The translations under genes were made by a program, and so were the position numbers. This document shows positions 1 through 8,807 of a stretch of DNA of 64,000 bases, piece after piece. The notes below the pieces were generated by a model that searched no databases, was not told where the DNA came from, and was given only the letters and a program-made list of their open reading frames with translations. The stretch comes from Sphingomonas echinoides (GTDB lineage: Bacteria > Pseudomonadota > Alphaproteobacteria > Sphingomonadales > Sphingomonadaceae). Numbering within the stretch: the first letter of the stretch is position 1; every line of letters begins with the position of its first letter. The stretch lies in NCBI RefSeq assembly GCF_029623395.1, contig NZ_JAPYKK010000001.1, positions 359,327-423,326 on the forward strand, given 5' to 3'.

Positions 1-543
1 ATCGAACTTTTCGAAAGTTCGGCGACCCGTCGCGAGATCGAGAAAAAGGTGTCCGAAAGCGGATCGTTCCGCGGCTATGAATTGCAGATCAAGACACGGA
101 CCGGCGCTCTCGTGACGTGCCTCGCCTCGGCCGAGACGGTGACGATCAACGGCCAATATTGCATCCTCGCCGCCTACCAGGACATCAGCGACCGCAAGCG
201 CACCGAACTCGACCTGATCGGCGCGATCGAGGGCGTGATGCAGGACTCGAGCTGGCTCAGCCAGAAGATCATGGACCGCCTCGCCGCCTTGCGCGGCCCC
301 ACCCCGCGCCCGGGCACGACGGTCCGCCCGGTCGAATTGACGGCACGCGAACGCGAGGTGCTCGCGCTGATCACGCGCGGCAAGAGCGACGACGCGATCG
401 CCGACGCGCTTTCGCTCAAGCGCAACACGGTGCGCAACCACGTCGCGCGGCTCTACGCCAAGATCGGCGCGCACAGCCGCGCCGAGGCGATCATCTGGGC
501 GCGCGACCGCGGCCATCAGCTGAGCTTCGAACCCGTCGACTGA
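1..543 (+). CDS. PAS-LuxR family transcriptional regulator, C-terminal part
   Basis: The reading frame is open from base 1, so the gene begins before the window and only its last 180 residues are seen. The visible N-terminal part ends like a PAS/PAC sensor domain (ILAAYQDISDRKR). A linker leads to a LuxR-type helix-turn-helix over roughly the last 70 residues (LTAREREVLALI, then KRNTVRNHVARLYAKIG). PAS-LuxR proteins are usually one-component sensors or partners of kinases; the ligand cannot be told from this fragment. A GTG at base 49 could act as an internal start but would cut the PAS domain, so I treat the gene as truncated by the window edge. Confidence 0.85.
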   Translation: MELFESSATRREIEKKVSESGSFRGYELQIKTRTGALVTCLASAETVTINGQYCILAAYQDISDRKRTELDLIGAIEGVMQDSSWLSQKIMDRLAALRGPTPRPGTTVRPVELTAREREVLALITRGKSDDAIADALSLKRNTVRNHVARLYAKIGAHSRAEAIIWARDRGHQLSFEPVD

Positions 544-696
544 TCGCGCGCAGGCGAAATACCCGGCCAAAACTTTCTGCACCAAGAGGCGCGCGTGCAC
601 CCATGCAACGGGTGCCCGCGCATCTGTGGTGCGTTGATCCTTAACCCTATTTTCCAATCATCCGGGCAGTTGCCCGCTATGAGAGGAGAACGTCAC

Positions 697-954
697 ATGT
701 CCATTCTTGCATGGATCCTGCTGGGCCTGGTGGCCGGTTTCATCGGCAGCAAGATCGTCAATCGCAGCGGCGAGGGCCTGATCCTCGACATCATTCTGGG
801 CGTCGTCGGCGCGGTCGTCGGTGGATTTCTGTTCAACCAGTTCGGCGCAGCCGGTGTCACCGGCCTCAACCTCTACAGCCTCGTCGTCGCCGTCATCGGC
901 GCGGTCGTCGTGCTGGTGCTCTACCACATGGTGGTCCGCACCACTGTTCGCTGA
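697..954 (+). CDS. GlsB/YeaQ/YmgE family stress-response membrane protein
   Basis: 85-residue, very hydrophobic protein with three predicted membrane helices and the Gly-rich pattern of the transglycosylase-associated GlsB/YeaQ/YmgE family (opening MSILAWILLGLVAGFIGSKI). The ATG is preceded by GAGAGGAGAA, a strong ribosome site; a longer in-frame start at 595 lacks one and adds a non-conserved leader. It sits 58 bp ahead of a general-stress protein gene on the same strand, so the two may form a small stress operon. The biochemical role of the family is not settled. Confidence 0.9.
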   Translation: MSILAWILLGLVAGFIGSKIVNRSGEGLILDIILGVVGAVVGGFLFNQFGAAGVTGLNLYSLVVAVIGAVVVLVLYHMVVRTTVR

Positions 955-1012
955 ACCGCCCTACCGCTTTCAAACCTACCGGTTGGGGCTCGGCCGGATA
1001 CAGGAGCATATC

Positions 1013-1624
1013 ATGACACAGACCGTCACAGGCTTGTTCGAACACTACGACGACGCCCGCCGCGCGGTGCAGGATCTCGAAGCCGCCGGCATCGCCCACC
1101 GCGACGTCAGCATCGTCGGCCATGACAAGCACGGTGACTCCCCCCGCACCAGCGAAGCTGGCGAAGCGGCGGCGGAAGATGCCGGGACCGGCGCCGGCCT
1201 CGGCGCAGCGGTCGGCGGGGTCGGCGGCTTGCTTGCCGGTCTTGGCCTGCTCGCGATCCCGGGGATCGGCCCGGTCGTGGCGGCAGGCTGGCTGGCGGCG
1301 ACCGCCGTCGGCGCAGCAGGCGGCGCCGCGATCGGTGCAGCGGCAGGCGGCCTCGTCGGCGCACTGACCCATGCGGGCGTGCCCGAGCAGGACGCGCACG
1401 TCTATGCCGAGGGTGTCCGCCGTGGCGGGACGCTCGTCACCGCCAAGGTCGAGGAACCACTGGTACAGATCGCGCGCAACATTCTCGACGACGATCGCTC
1501 GGTCGACGTTGCGGACCGTCGCGAGGCCTATCAGGCGCAGGGCTGGAAGACCTTCGACGACACCGCCCCGTCCTATTCCGACGCCGACATGGCCGCCGAA
1601 CGCGGGCGCTACACCCGCATCTGA
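1013..1624 (+). CDS. General stress protein 17M-type domain protein
   Basis: 203 residues. The N-terminus (VTGLFEHYDDARRAVQDLE, then DVSIVGHD) matches the ferredoxin-like general-stress 17M/YflT domain. The middle (about residues 60-120) is a Gly/Ala-rich hydrophobic glycine-zipper-like segment, and the C-terminus is polar and acidic. ATG 1013 was chosen because CAGGAG lies just upstream; an upstream in-frame start at 821 would overlap the preceding gene. Proteins of this type are common next to GlsB/YeaQ genes and are thought to respond to general or envelope stress. The exact function is unknown. Confidence 0.8.
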   Translation: MTQTVTGLFEHYDDARRAVQDLEAAGIAHRDVSIVGHDKHGDSPRTSEAGEAAAEDAGTGAGLGAAVGGVGGLLAGLGLLAIPGIGPVVAAGWLAATAVGAAGGAAIGAAAGGLVGALTHAGVPEQDAHVYAEGVRRGGTLVTAKVEEPLVQIARNILDDDRSVDVADRREAYQAQGWKTFDDTAPSYSDADMAAERGRYTRI

Positions 1625-1641
1625 CACTTTGATTTGAAAGG

Positions 1642-1959
1642 ATGAAGCGCATGCGAATCATACTTCCCCTGCTGCTCGGTGCCGCCGTGCTGGCAAGCCC
1701 GGCCATCGCGCAGGACGCCCCCGCCAAGAACAACCGCGTCGTGAAGGACACGCACACCGTCAACGACGGCGGCGCACGGCGCGGGGCGAATTCGTTCACG
1801 CAGAACCAGGCGCGCGAACACATCGCCAAGTCCGGCTTTGCCAACGTTTCGGTCTTGGCGAAGGACGCACACGGCGTGTGGCGCGGAAAGGCGACCAAGG
1901 ACGGCCGTACCGTCGACGTCGCGCTCGACTTCAAGGGTAACGTGACGACGGGCAAATAA
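1642..1959 (+). CDS. Small secreted protein, possibly PepSY-like
   Basis: 105 residues with a clear Sec signal peptide (MKRMRIILPLLLGAAVLASPAIAQ) and a mature part of about 80 residues. The C-terminal half (NQAREHIAKSGFANVSVLAKD, then WRGKATKDGRTVDVALDFKGNV) has the helix-then-strands rhythm of PepSY/YpeB-like periplasmic modules, but this is a weak resemblance. It lies 17 bp after the stress-protein gene with GAAAGGA upstream and so probably shares its transcript. A strong hairpin follows. Confidence 0.75.
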   Translation: MKRMRIILPLLLGAAVLASPAIAQDAPAKNNRVVKDTHTVNDGGARRGANSFTQNQAREHIAKSGFANVSVLAKDAHGVWRGKATKDGRTVDVALDFKGNVTTGK

Positions 1960-1967
1960 GCCTATTG

Positions 1968-2005
1968 CAACGGCAGCGCGAGGGTTCGCCCACGCGCTGC
2001 CGTTG
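1968..2005. terminator. Bidirectional terminator-like hairpin
   Basis: A perfect 13-bp inverted repeat (CAACGGCAGCGCG / CGCGCTGCCGTTG) with a 12-nt loop lies between the stop of the secreted-protein gene and the stop of the convergent glutaminase gene. It is followed on the plus strand by TCTTGTC, so the U-tract is weak, but position and symmetry fit termination in both directions. Confidence 0.7.
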
Positions 2006-2020
2006 TCTTGTCCCGACCGG

Positions 2021-2931
2021 CTAGGCGATGGCCGGTCCGAACACCGACCAGCCCGTCCGGGCGACCAGCATCTCCAGCGCGCGGACACCGAGGATCGAGT
2101 TGCCGTGCTGGTCCAAATTGGGCGACCATACGGCGATCGCAGCCCGTTCCGGCGCGATCGAGAGAATGCCGCCGCCGACACCGCTCTTGGACGGCAAGCC
2201 GACACGAACGGCAAAGTCCCCAGACCCATCATAATGGCCGCAGGTCATCATTAGCGCGAGGACCGTGCGCATCCGGCGGGCCCGCTCCGCCGCCGCATCG
2301 TCCCCCAGCGGCAGACGCGTCCGAGTCAGGAACCGTCCCGCCAGCGCCAGTCCGGAACAGTCGACCGAAATCGCACATTGCCGGACATAGCCGTCCATGA
2401 TCCGATCGAGCGCCCCCACGACATTGCCATGATGCTTCATGAAGCTGAGCATCGCGCGATTGAGGTCTCCGTTCTCGTTGAGCACGGCCTGATCCAGCGG
2501 GGCATCCCGACCGTCGAACTGGTCGCGAACGAAGGCCACGACGGCATCTTCTCCGTGCGGCGTCGCGACGAGCATGTCGACGACGACCAGCGCGCCTGCA
2601 TTGATGAAGGGATTGCGCGGAACGCCGTGCGTGCGTTCGAGGTCGATCATCGAATTGAACGGATCGCCCGAGGGCTCGCGTCCGACGCGGTCGAATACGG
2701 CATCCCCGAATTCCCGCAGCGCGAGGTTGAAGGCGAACACCTTGGAGATGCTCTGGATCGGGAAGACGACGTCCGCGGCCCCTGCGGTCAGGACGGTGTC
2801 GGCGGTCGCAACGGCGATCCCGAAGCGACCCGGCGGCGCCGCCGGGTCCTTCGCATCGGCGGCAGATTCGATCGCAGCCGCGCTGTAGTCGATTTCGGCG
2901 GTGATCTCGTCGGAATGGTTTGCAGGTTCAT
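2021..2931 (-). pseudogene. glsA: Glutaminase (GlsA family) with apparent 5' frameshift
   Basis: Glutaminases of this serine-dependent family convert L-glutamine to glutamate and ammonia. The main frame holds the conserved blocks FPIQSISKV (catalytic Ser-x-x-Lys), PSGDPFNSM, PRNPFINAGA, VGLPSKSGVGGG and IAVWSPNLD, and ends at the family's usual C-terminus. Yet this frame runs upstream to a stop at 2957-2959 with no ATG, GTG or TTG before GTG 2740, which lies inside the catalytic motif and cannot be the true start. In the neighbouring frame an ATG at 2931 gives MNLQTI, then one missing base near 2912-2914 would join it to DEITAEI of the main frame. This may be a genuine frameshift or a one-base sequence error. 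Confidence 0.7.
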
Positions 2932-2985
2932 CCTCGGGGAACGTCTCATCCCCCCTTCAGGTCCGCGGCCGAACCCCCGACCCGT

Positions 2986-3540
2986 CTACGCGCCCGCGCC
3001 GCCGTGCAACCGCAACACCGCATTCTCGTGCTCCAGCAACCAGCGCTTGCGGTCGATCCCGCCACCGAACCCGGTCAGCGCGGCGTTCGCACCGATCACG
3101 CGGTGGCACGGAACGACGATCGCAACCGGGTTGAGGCCGTTCGCCGCCCCGACCGCACGCGCTGCCCCGGCGCTAGCCAACTGCTTGGCGAGCGCACCGT
3201 AACTCGTCGTCGTGCCTGCGCCGATATGACGGAGCTGCGCCCACACCCGGCGCTGGAACACCGTCCCCCCGGTTGCGACGTCAACCGTATCGAGCGCATC
3301 GAACCGGCCCGCGAAATAGGCCTCCAGCGCAGCCCGGAGCGCGGTCGGTGGTGCCGCGTCCTGCAACGGCACGAGGCCATAGTGCCGCTCCAGCAGGCGA
3401 TGCATCCGCGGCGCATAATCGTGGAAGTCGAGCGCGCGCAAACGCCCTTGTGCGTCCGTGACGAGCAGGATTTCGCCAATCGGGGAGTCGACCCGCGACA
3501 GTGACAGCCGGTCGACCCCGGGCACGGTCGCGCCGGTCAT
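2986..3540 (-). CDS. ogt: Methylated-DNA--[protein]-cysteine S-methyltransferase
   Basis: 184 residues. Suicide repair protein that moves alkyl groups from O6-alkylguanine to its own cysteine. The active-site motif IVVPCHRVI is present with Cys145, preceded by the DNA-binding segment (FQRRVWAQLRHIGAGTTTSYG, with the Arg-finger region ARAVGAANGLNP). The N-terminal ~85 residues match the Ogt/MGMT ribonuclease-H-like domain. There is no Ada zinc or AraC domain, so this is the constitutive Ogt type rather than Ada. It is a single gene about 60 bp from the glutaminase frame on the same strand. Confidence 0.95.
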   Translation of the reverse strand: MTGATVPGVDRLSLSRVDSPIGEILLVTDAQGRLRALDFHDYAPRMHRLLERHYGLVPLQDAAPPTALRAALEAYFAGRFDALDTVDVATGGTVFQRRVWAQLRHIGAGTTTSYGALAKQLASAGAARAVGAANGLNPVAIVVPCHRVIGANAALTGFGGGIDRKRWLLEHENAVLRLHGGAGA

Positions 3541-3768
3541 GCGTCACGATCCTGAACAGCAGATCCCATCGCCGCACTGTAGCCGAGCCGGCCGGCGGAG
3601 CAACCGCCTCCGTCCCAGGGGCTTCGTCCCTAAAGCCTACGTTAAACACCCCATTTGGCCAACCTCTGCCCGACCCCATACCGCATCATCGCTCGATACG
3701 AAAAAGCCGAAACCGGCATGTCCTTGGGAGGGGATATCGACGTCCAGCATGCCACCACAGGGGGAACG

Positions 3769-6210
3769 ATGACCGCACGTTCGAAGATCCGGATACTCTT
3801 GCTATCGGCCAGCACATTGGGCGGATCGTTCGCGGCCGTTCCCGCCTTTGCCCAATCCACCACCGTCACGCTGGCACCGGATACTGCCGATGCGGGTTCC
3901 GCCGACGCTGCCCCTGCCGACATCATCGTAACGGGCACGCGCCGGTCGACCTCGCTTTCCGACGTTCCCATCAACATTACCGCGGTCGGAAACGCCCAGC
4001 TCGAGACCCAGCGAATCTACGACATCCGCGGGCTCGCCGACTTCACCCCCGGGGTCACGATCAACCAGACGGGTCCACGCGCAACCGGCACGGTCGTACT
4101 GCGCGGCCTGTCCGCCAACGACACGAGCGACTTCGCCAACAATCGCGACAATGCCGTCGCCATCTATCTCGGCGAAGTGCCGCTGTATCAGGATTTCAAG
4201 CTGCTCGATCTCGAACGGGTCGAAGTGCTGCTTGGCCCGCAGGGTACGCTGTACGGCGCGGGGACGCTGGCCGGCGCGATCCGCTACATTCCGAAGCGGC
4301 CTGACACCAATAACTTCAGCCTCGACGCGCATGTCCGCGGGTCGACCGTCGCGCACGGCAGCCAGTTCGGCTTCCAGGGCGACTTTACCGCCAACATCCC
4401 GATCATCCGGGATCATGTCGCGCTGCGCAGCACGGCGGGCTATTACTATGAGCCGGGCTTCATCGATTATCCGTTCGTCCTGCAAAACCCCGGCACGTCC
4501 CTGCCGCAACCAAGCGGCGCTTTCGACGAAACGGTGACGCAGCAACAATATCAGGACAATTTCAAGCGCACGAAGGACGTCAATTTCGAACGTACCTGGA
4601 CGACGCGCAACACGCTGCTGCTCGAGGCGAACGAGAACCTCAAGGGCTATCTGACCTTCGGTTTCCAGCAGACCAAGACCAATGGCCGCCAGTCGAACGG
4701 TGCCTTCACGTTCAATACCGGCAAATATGAGGGTCCGTGGCGCTATCTCGAGCCGTCGGATCGCCGGGCGTATCTCTACGCATTCGAACTCCAGGCCAAT
4801 CTCGGTCATATCGCGCAACTGGTGTCATCGACCGCCTACACGCTGCAGCGGACCAACGGCACGGCGGACAATACCGACCTGCTGCTCGACCTCAATTACA
4901 GCTATGAAGCCTTTCCGGCGTTTTCCTCCTACGCCAACAATTCCACGCGCAACGAACAGTTCACGCAGGAACTGCGGCTGGTCTCGACGCACGGCGGGCC
5001 GTTCAGCTGGACGCTGGGGGGCTTCTACAACCATTTGAAGAACGCCGGCGATCGCCAGGAATATACGCCCGGCTTCGCAAACTTCATCAACTCGCCACGC
5101 GTCGACGATCTCGAATACATCTCGTTCTTTGACAATTCGAACAAGGAGAAGGCGGTCTTCGGCGAAGCGACACTCAAGCTGACTTCGGCATTCCAGGTGA
5201 CCGGTGGCGTCCGCTACTATAAATACGATGCAACCGCGCGGGGCGGGACCGATTTGCCGCTGTTCGGCGGCGGTTTGACGCGGACGCCCTATCCTTTGAT
5301 CCAGTTTGCGCCGTCACGAATCGGGACGGGCAAGTCGAATTCGGACGGCGTGGTCTACAAAGCGAACGCGTCGTACAAGTTCCGCCCGGGGCTGATGGTC
5401 TACGGAACGTACTCGACCGGCTATCGCATCGGCGGACCGAACACGGTTGCCCCGTGCATCCTGCCGCTCCAACCCGGCCAGAACGTCTGCGCGCTGTCCA
5501 ACGAGCAATTCTACGGGCCGGACAAGACCTACAACAAGGAAATCGGTGTTCGCGGGACCTTCTTCGACGGGCGGCTGACGGTCAATCTCGACGCCTATCA
5601 CATCGTCTGGCGCGATCTTCAGGTCGCCAGCCAGACGATCAACGGCGCGGTCGGCATCACCACCAACGCGGGCGCGGCGGTCTCGAAGGGCGTCGAACTG
5701 ACCGCCACCGCGAGCCTGACCGACCGGCTCAAGCTCAGCGGCAATTATGGTTATACCGATGCGCATCTGACCAAGGACGCGCCCGGGCTGATCGTCGTCA
5801 ACAACGACACGTTCGATGCGCGGGCCGGGGATCGCTTGCCGGGATCGCAGAAGCATTCGGGCAGTGTGGCGGCGAACTACACGATCCCGCTCGCCAACGA
5901 TTCGGATATCGCGGTCAACTGGGCGCTGACCTATCACGGCGACGTCTTCACCAAGACCGGCAATCGCGGCTTTGGCGAAGTGATTCCCGACTACGTGCTC
6001 AATCGCGCCTCGCTGACGTACCGGACCAAGCGTTACGACTTCAGTCTGTACGCACTCAACATCTTCGACGTGTATGCGGTGAGTTCGGTCGGGAACGATT
6101 TCAGCAAGATCGGGGCGCTGAACCAGGATTACGGGGTTTCACGCCGCTTCTACAGCTATTCGGTGGTGACGCCGCGGACGGTCGGGTTCGAGGCCAGACT
6201 GCATCTGTGA
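3769..6210 (+). CDS. TonB-dependent outer-membrane receptor
   Basis: 813 residues. A signal peptide ends at AVPAFAQ, followed by a TonB-box-like DIIVTGTRR, a plug domain (VPINITAVGNAQLE, then VEVLLGPQGTLYGAGTLAGAIRYI) and a long beta-barrel ending in a terminal aromatic/Leu strand (FEARLHL). ATG 3769 was chosen because GGGGGAACG precedes it and it directly starts the signal peptide; a longer frame reaches 3655. The receptor imports an unknown substrate using TonB-ExbBD energy. It faces a TPR-sulfotransferase gene across a hairpin, a pairing often seen in sphingomonads. The substrate cannot be deduced. Confidence 0.93.
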   Translation: MTARSKIRILLLSASTLGGSFAAVPAFAQSTTVTLAPDTADAGSADAAPADIIVTGTRRSTSLSDVPINITAVGNAQLETQRIYDIRGLADFTPGVTINQTGPRATGTVVLRGLSANDTSDFANNRDNAVAIYLGEVPLYQDFKLLDLERVEVLLGPQGTLYGAGTLAGAIRYIPKRPDTNNFSLDAHVRGSTVAHGSQFGFQGDFTANIPIIRDHVALRSTAGYYYEPGFIDYPFVLQNPGTSLPQPSGAFDETVTQQQYQDNFKRTKDVNFERTWTTRNTLLLEANENLKGYLTFGFQQTKTNGRQSNGAFTFNTGKYEGPWRYLEPSDRRAYLYAFELQANLGHIAQLVSSTAYTLQRTNGTADNTDLLLDLNYSYEAFPAFSSYANNSTRNEQFTQELRLVSTHGGPFSWTLGGFYNHLKNAGDRQEYTPGFANFINSPRVDDLEYISFFDNSNKEKAVFGEATLKLTSAFQVTGGVRYYKYDATARGGTDLPLFGGGLTRTPYPLIQFAPSRIGTGKSNSDGVVYKANASYKFRPGLMVYGTYSTGYRIGGPNTVAPCILPLQPGQNVCALSNEQFYGPDKTYNKEIGVRGTFFDGRLTVNLDAYHIVWRDLQVASQTINGAVGITTNAGAAVSKGVELTATASLTDRLKLSGNYGYTDAHLTKDAPGLIVVNNDTFDARAGDRLPGSQKHSGSVAANYTIPLANDSDIAVNWALTYHGDVFTKTGNRGFGEVIPDYVLNRASLTYRTKRYDFSLYALNIFDVYAVSSVGNDFSKIGALNQDYGVSRRFYSYSVVTPRTVGFEARLHL

Positions 6211-6221
6211 GGTCCTCGGGA

Positions 6222-6258
6222 CCTTCGTCACCCGCGGACTTGTCCCGGGTGACGAAGG
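6222..6258. repeat. Palindromic hairpin, REP-like, between convergent genes
   Basis: A perfect 13-bp inverted repeat (CCTTCGTCACCCG / CGGGTGACGAAGG) with an 11-nt loop lies 11 bp after the receptor stop. Its core resembles the CACCCCGGACTTG-type palindromes dispersed in many sphingomonad genomes, and it can act as a terminator for both converging genes. Copy number in the genome cannot be assessed from this window. Confidence 0.55.
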
Positions 6259-6304
6259 GCACGACCAGTCAACAGCGTTCACAGAGAACGCAGCGGGTGG
6301 TGCT

Positions 6305-7873
6305 TCAGACCGCGATCCCGGCGCTCTCGAAAAAGGCGCGCACCGGCGCGAGCGCGATTTCGTGCGCGCGCCACCGTTCGACCGAATCGCGATACATCGG
6401 GCGCCGAACCTGTGCCGCGCTCGGCGTAGCGACCGCGGCCGTATTGGTATGGAAATCGAGCGCCGAGTCCGTCCAGTCGAGGCCACAATGCGCAAACAGC
6501 CGCCGGCTCTCGCGTTCCTGCTGCGCGACCAGCGCTTCATAGCCGAGCTGCAGGACACGCCCCGGCAGCAGCCGGTCCCACAGCGCCATCAAGCGATCGA
6601 ACCGCGCATAATAACGCGCGGTGTCGATCAGGGCGTGGCTATAGGCGTAATAGGCCGAGGTCGTTGCGAACAGGTTCTTGTAGTTGCTCCACACCGTGTC
6701 CATCGGGTTGCGGCGGAGACAGACGATGCTGGCGTGCGGCAACGCGCGCGCGATGTAGCCGACGTGCAGGAAGTTCGCCGGCAGCTTGTCGATGAACCGC
6801 CCGCCCGCGCGCCGGCGATGTTGCGTCGCGTGCGCCATATAGGCGCGGCCGACCGCATCGGGGGAGAGACCACCCGACGCCCGGATCGTCTCCGGATCGG
6901 TGATCAGCCGCGACCGCGTTCCGCTCAACTGCTTGATCGCCAGCGGCATCGCCTGGAGTTCGCCCGCGCTGTGGACATCGGGATGCGACGACAGGATCCG
7001 GTCGACCAGCGTCGTCCCGGTCCGCGGCATGCCGATGACGAAGATCGGCGCATCCTCGACCTGGCTCGGCCCGGAAAAGAAGCTCGGGTCGCCGAACGCC
7101 GCCTCGATCGCGTCGAAGATCGCGGCGTCGCTCGAAAAGTCATAGGCGATCCGCACCTTGTGCGCGGTATTCGCGGCGGACAAATGGCGGAACGCGCGCT
7201 CGGCATCGCCGACGTCGTCATATTCCTTGGCCAGCGCATAGCGGATCCGGAGCGCATCATCGGGCGACGGTTGCTCCGCAAGCACCGCTTCCAGCCGCGC
7301 GATATGGTTTGCGGCGGGGGTCGCCTTGGCCAGCCCCGACAGCGCGTAATGCGCGCGCCCATGTCGTGGTGCGCGCGCCAGCAGGATCTCATACTGCGCG
7401 GTTGCGTCTGCGGTTCGCCCGACGAACCCGAGCGCAAGCGCCAGATTATAACGATATTCGAGATTTCCCCCGTCCTGCGCGACGGCGGGTTCGAAACAGC
7501 GCAGCGCCGCCTGATGATCGCCGAGCCGCGCGTGGATACAGCCGATCGTATCATAGGTCAGCGCATCCTCGGGTCCCGCCGCGACCGCCGCCTCCGCCGC
7601 AACCCGCGCCTCCCCGTCGCGGCGCACGAGGATCAGCAACCGCGCGAGTTGCGCGAGATATTCCGCGCGCGATGCCACCGCGATGGCGGCCTCCAGATGC
7701 GCGATCCCGGCGCTAACTCGCCCCTGGACCGCATCCGCAAGCCCCAGCACGAAGCGCGCATCGGCGCGGTCCTTGATCCCCGCGGCAAGCTGCCGCGCGC
7801 GATCCGCGTCCCCTGCCCCGATAGCGCGGCGTGCCGCTTCGCCGTGCGCGTCGATCATGCCGTTCGCCCCCAT
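6305..7873 (-). CDS. Tetratricopeptide-repeat sulfotransferase family protein
   Basis: 522 residues. The first ~240 residues are TPR-like helical repeats. The C-terminal ~250 residues are a sulfotransferase domain with the PAPS 5'-phosphosulfate loop IGMPRTGTTL at 280-289 and a 3'-phosphate-binding stretch (CLRRNPMDTVWSNYKNLF) near 380-400. Such proteins would transfer sulfate from PAPS to a hydroxyl or amine on a peptide, lipid or sugar; no substrate of this subfamily is firmly known. No signal peptide is visible, so the protein is likely cytoplasmic. ATG 7873 and ATG 7858 are both possible; the latter has the better GGGGGCG upstream. It converges on a TonB receptor gene. Confidence 0.88.
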   Translation of the reverse strand: MGANGMIDAHGEAARRAIGAGDADRARQLAAGIKDRADARFVLGLADAVQGRVSAGIAHLEAAIAVASRAEYLAQLARLLILVRRDGEARVAAEAAVAAGPEDALTYDTIGCIHARLGDHQAALRCFEPAVAQDGGNLEYRYNLALALGFVGRTADATAQYEILLARAPRHGRAHYALSGLAKATPAANHIARLEAVLAEQPSPDDALRIRYALAKEYDDVGDAERAFRHLSAANTAHKVRIAYDFSSDAAIFDAIEAAFGDPSFFSGPSQVEDAPIFVIGMPRTGTTLVDRILSSHPDVHSAGELQAMPLAIKQLSGTRSRLITDPETIRASGGLSPDAVGRAYMAHATQHRRRAGGRFIDKLPANFLHVGYIARALPHASIVCLRRNPMDTVWSNYKNLFATTSAYYAYSHALIDTARYYARFDRLMALWDRLLPGRVLQLGYEALVAQQERESRRLFAHCGLDWTDSALDFHTNTAAVATPSAAQVRRPMYRDSVERWRAHEIALAPVRAFFESAGIAV

Positions 7874-7901
7874 CGTGCCACCGCGTTGTGTGTTCGCCTC
7901 C

Positions 7902-8807
7902 TCAACTCGACAGCGTCTTCACCGCCGCCGCCGCGGCGGAAGCGCGATTCTCGATCCCCATCTTCTCGAACACCTGCTCGAGATGCTTGTTGACCGTGCG
8001 CGGGCTGATCCCGAGGATTTCGCTGATCTCGCGATTGGCCTTGCCGCGACTGATCCACAGCAGGACTTCGGCCTCGCGGTCGGTCAGGCCGTGCCGCGCG
8101 GCGAGCAACCGCTCCTCGGCGCCATCGAGCGCTTCGGAAAGACGGAACAGCCATTCGTCCGGTCCGCTGCGCGTCAGCAGCGTGAACTCCAGCTCACCGC
8201 CTTCGATGGCGTGGCGAAAACTGCGCGGATCCTCGCTTTCGATCATCCGCAACAATGCCGATATCACGGGCGGAGGGAGCGGCTCGCCAGCGAAGTGCGC
8301 CGCCAGGATCGTGACCGTGCGCGGGGTGGACCAGAGGATCCGCCCCGCCCCGTCGAGCGCGAGCAGCGACCGGCCACTCTGGTCGAGCGCGGCCTGGCTC
8401 CGCTGGCTGATCCGCGCATTGCCGAGATGGACGCGGATTCGCGCGAGCAATTCCTCCACCACGACCGGCTTCTGCACGTAATCGACCCCGCCTGCCGCAA
8501 GCCCGCGCAGCACGTCCTTGGTTTCGGTAAGACCGGTCATGAAGATCACGGGCACGCCCGCGAGCCGCGGGTCCGCCTTGATCCGCTCGGTCGTCGCGAA
8601 CCCGTCCATCACCGGCATCATCGCATCCATCAGGATCAGGTCGGGCACGACCAGCGCGAGCGACAGCAGCGCCGCCGCGCCGTCGGTCGCGACCAGCACC
8701 GTCATGCCTTCGGCTTCGAGGGTCGCGGTGATGAAGCTCAACGAGTCGAGCGTGTCATCGACGACCAGAATGGTGGCACCGGGCTGGCAAGGCGGGGCGT
8801 CAGTCAA
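7902..8807 (-). CDS. Two-component response regulator, REC-LuxR
   Basis: 301 residues. The receiver domain spans about 10-130 with the acidic pair in VVDD, phospho-acceptor Asp61 (LILMDAMMP) and Lys in YVQKPV. A ~100-residue PAS-like linker follows, then a LuxR helix-turn-helix near residues 238-290 (LTDREAEVLLWISRG, then SPRTVNKHLEQVFEKMGI). Its start overlaps the end of the hybrid kinase gene by 8 bp, so the pair is co-translated and almost certainly cognate. The presence of a middle domain is somewhat unusual, since simple NarL-type regulators go straight from REC to HTH. Confidence 0.92.
   Translation of the reverse strand: MTDAPPCQPGATILVVDDTLDSLSFITATLEAEGMTVLVATDGAAALLSLALVVPDLILMDAMMPVMDGFATTERIKADPRLAGVPVIFMTGLTETKDVLRGLAAGGVDYVQKPVVVEELLARIRVHLGNARISQRSQAALDQSGRSLLALDGAGRILWSTPRTVTILAAHFAGEPLPPPVISALLRMIESEDPRSFRHAIEGGELEFTLLTRSGPDEWLFRLSEALDGAEERLLAARHGLTDREAEVLLWISRGKANREISEILGISPRTVNKHLEQVFEKMGIENRASAAAAAVKTLSS

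Noticed and set aside
2740..2742. GTG 2740 as the glutaminase start
   Set aside because: It falls inside the catalytic SISKVF motif, so a protein starting there would lack the active-site Ser and Lys.
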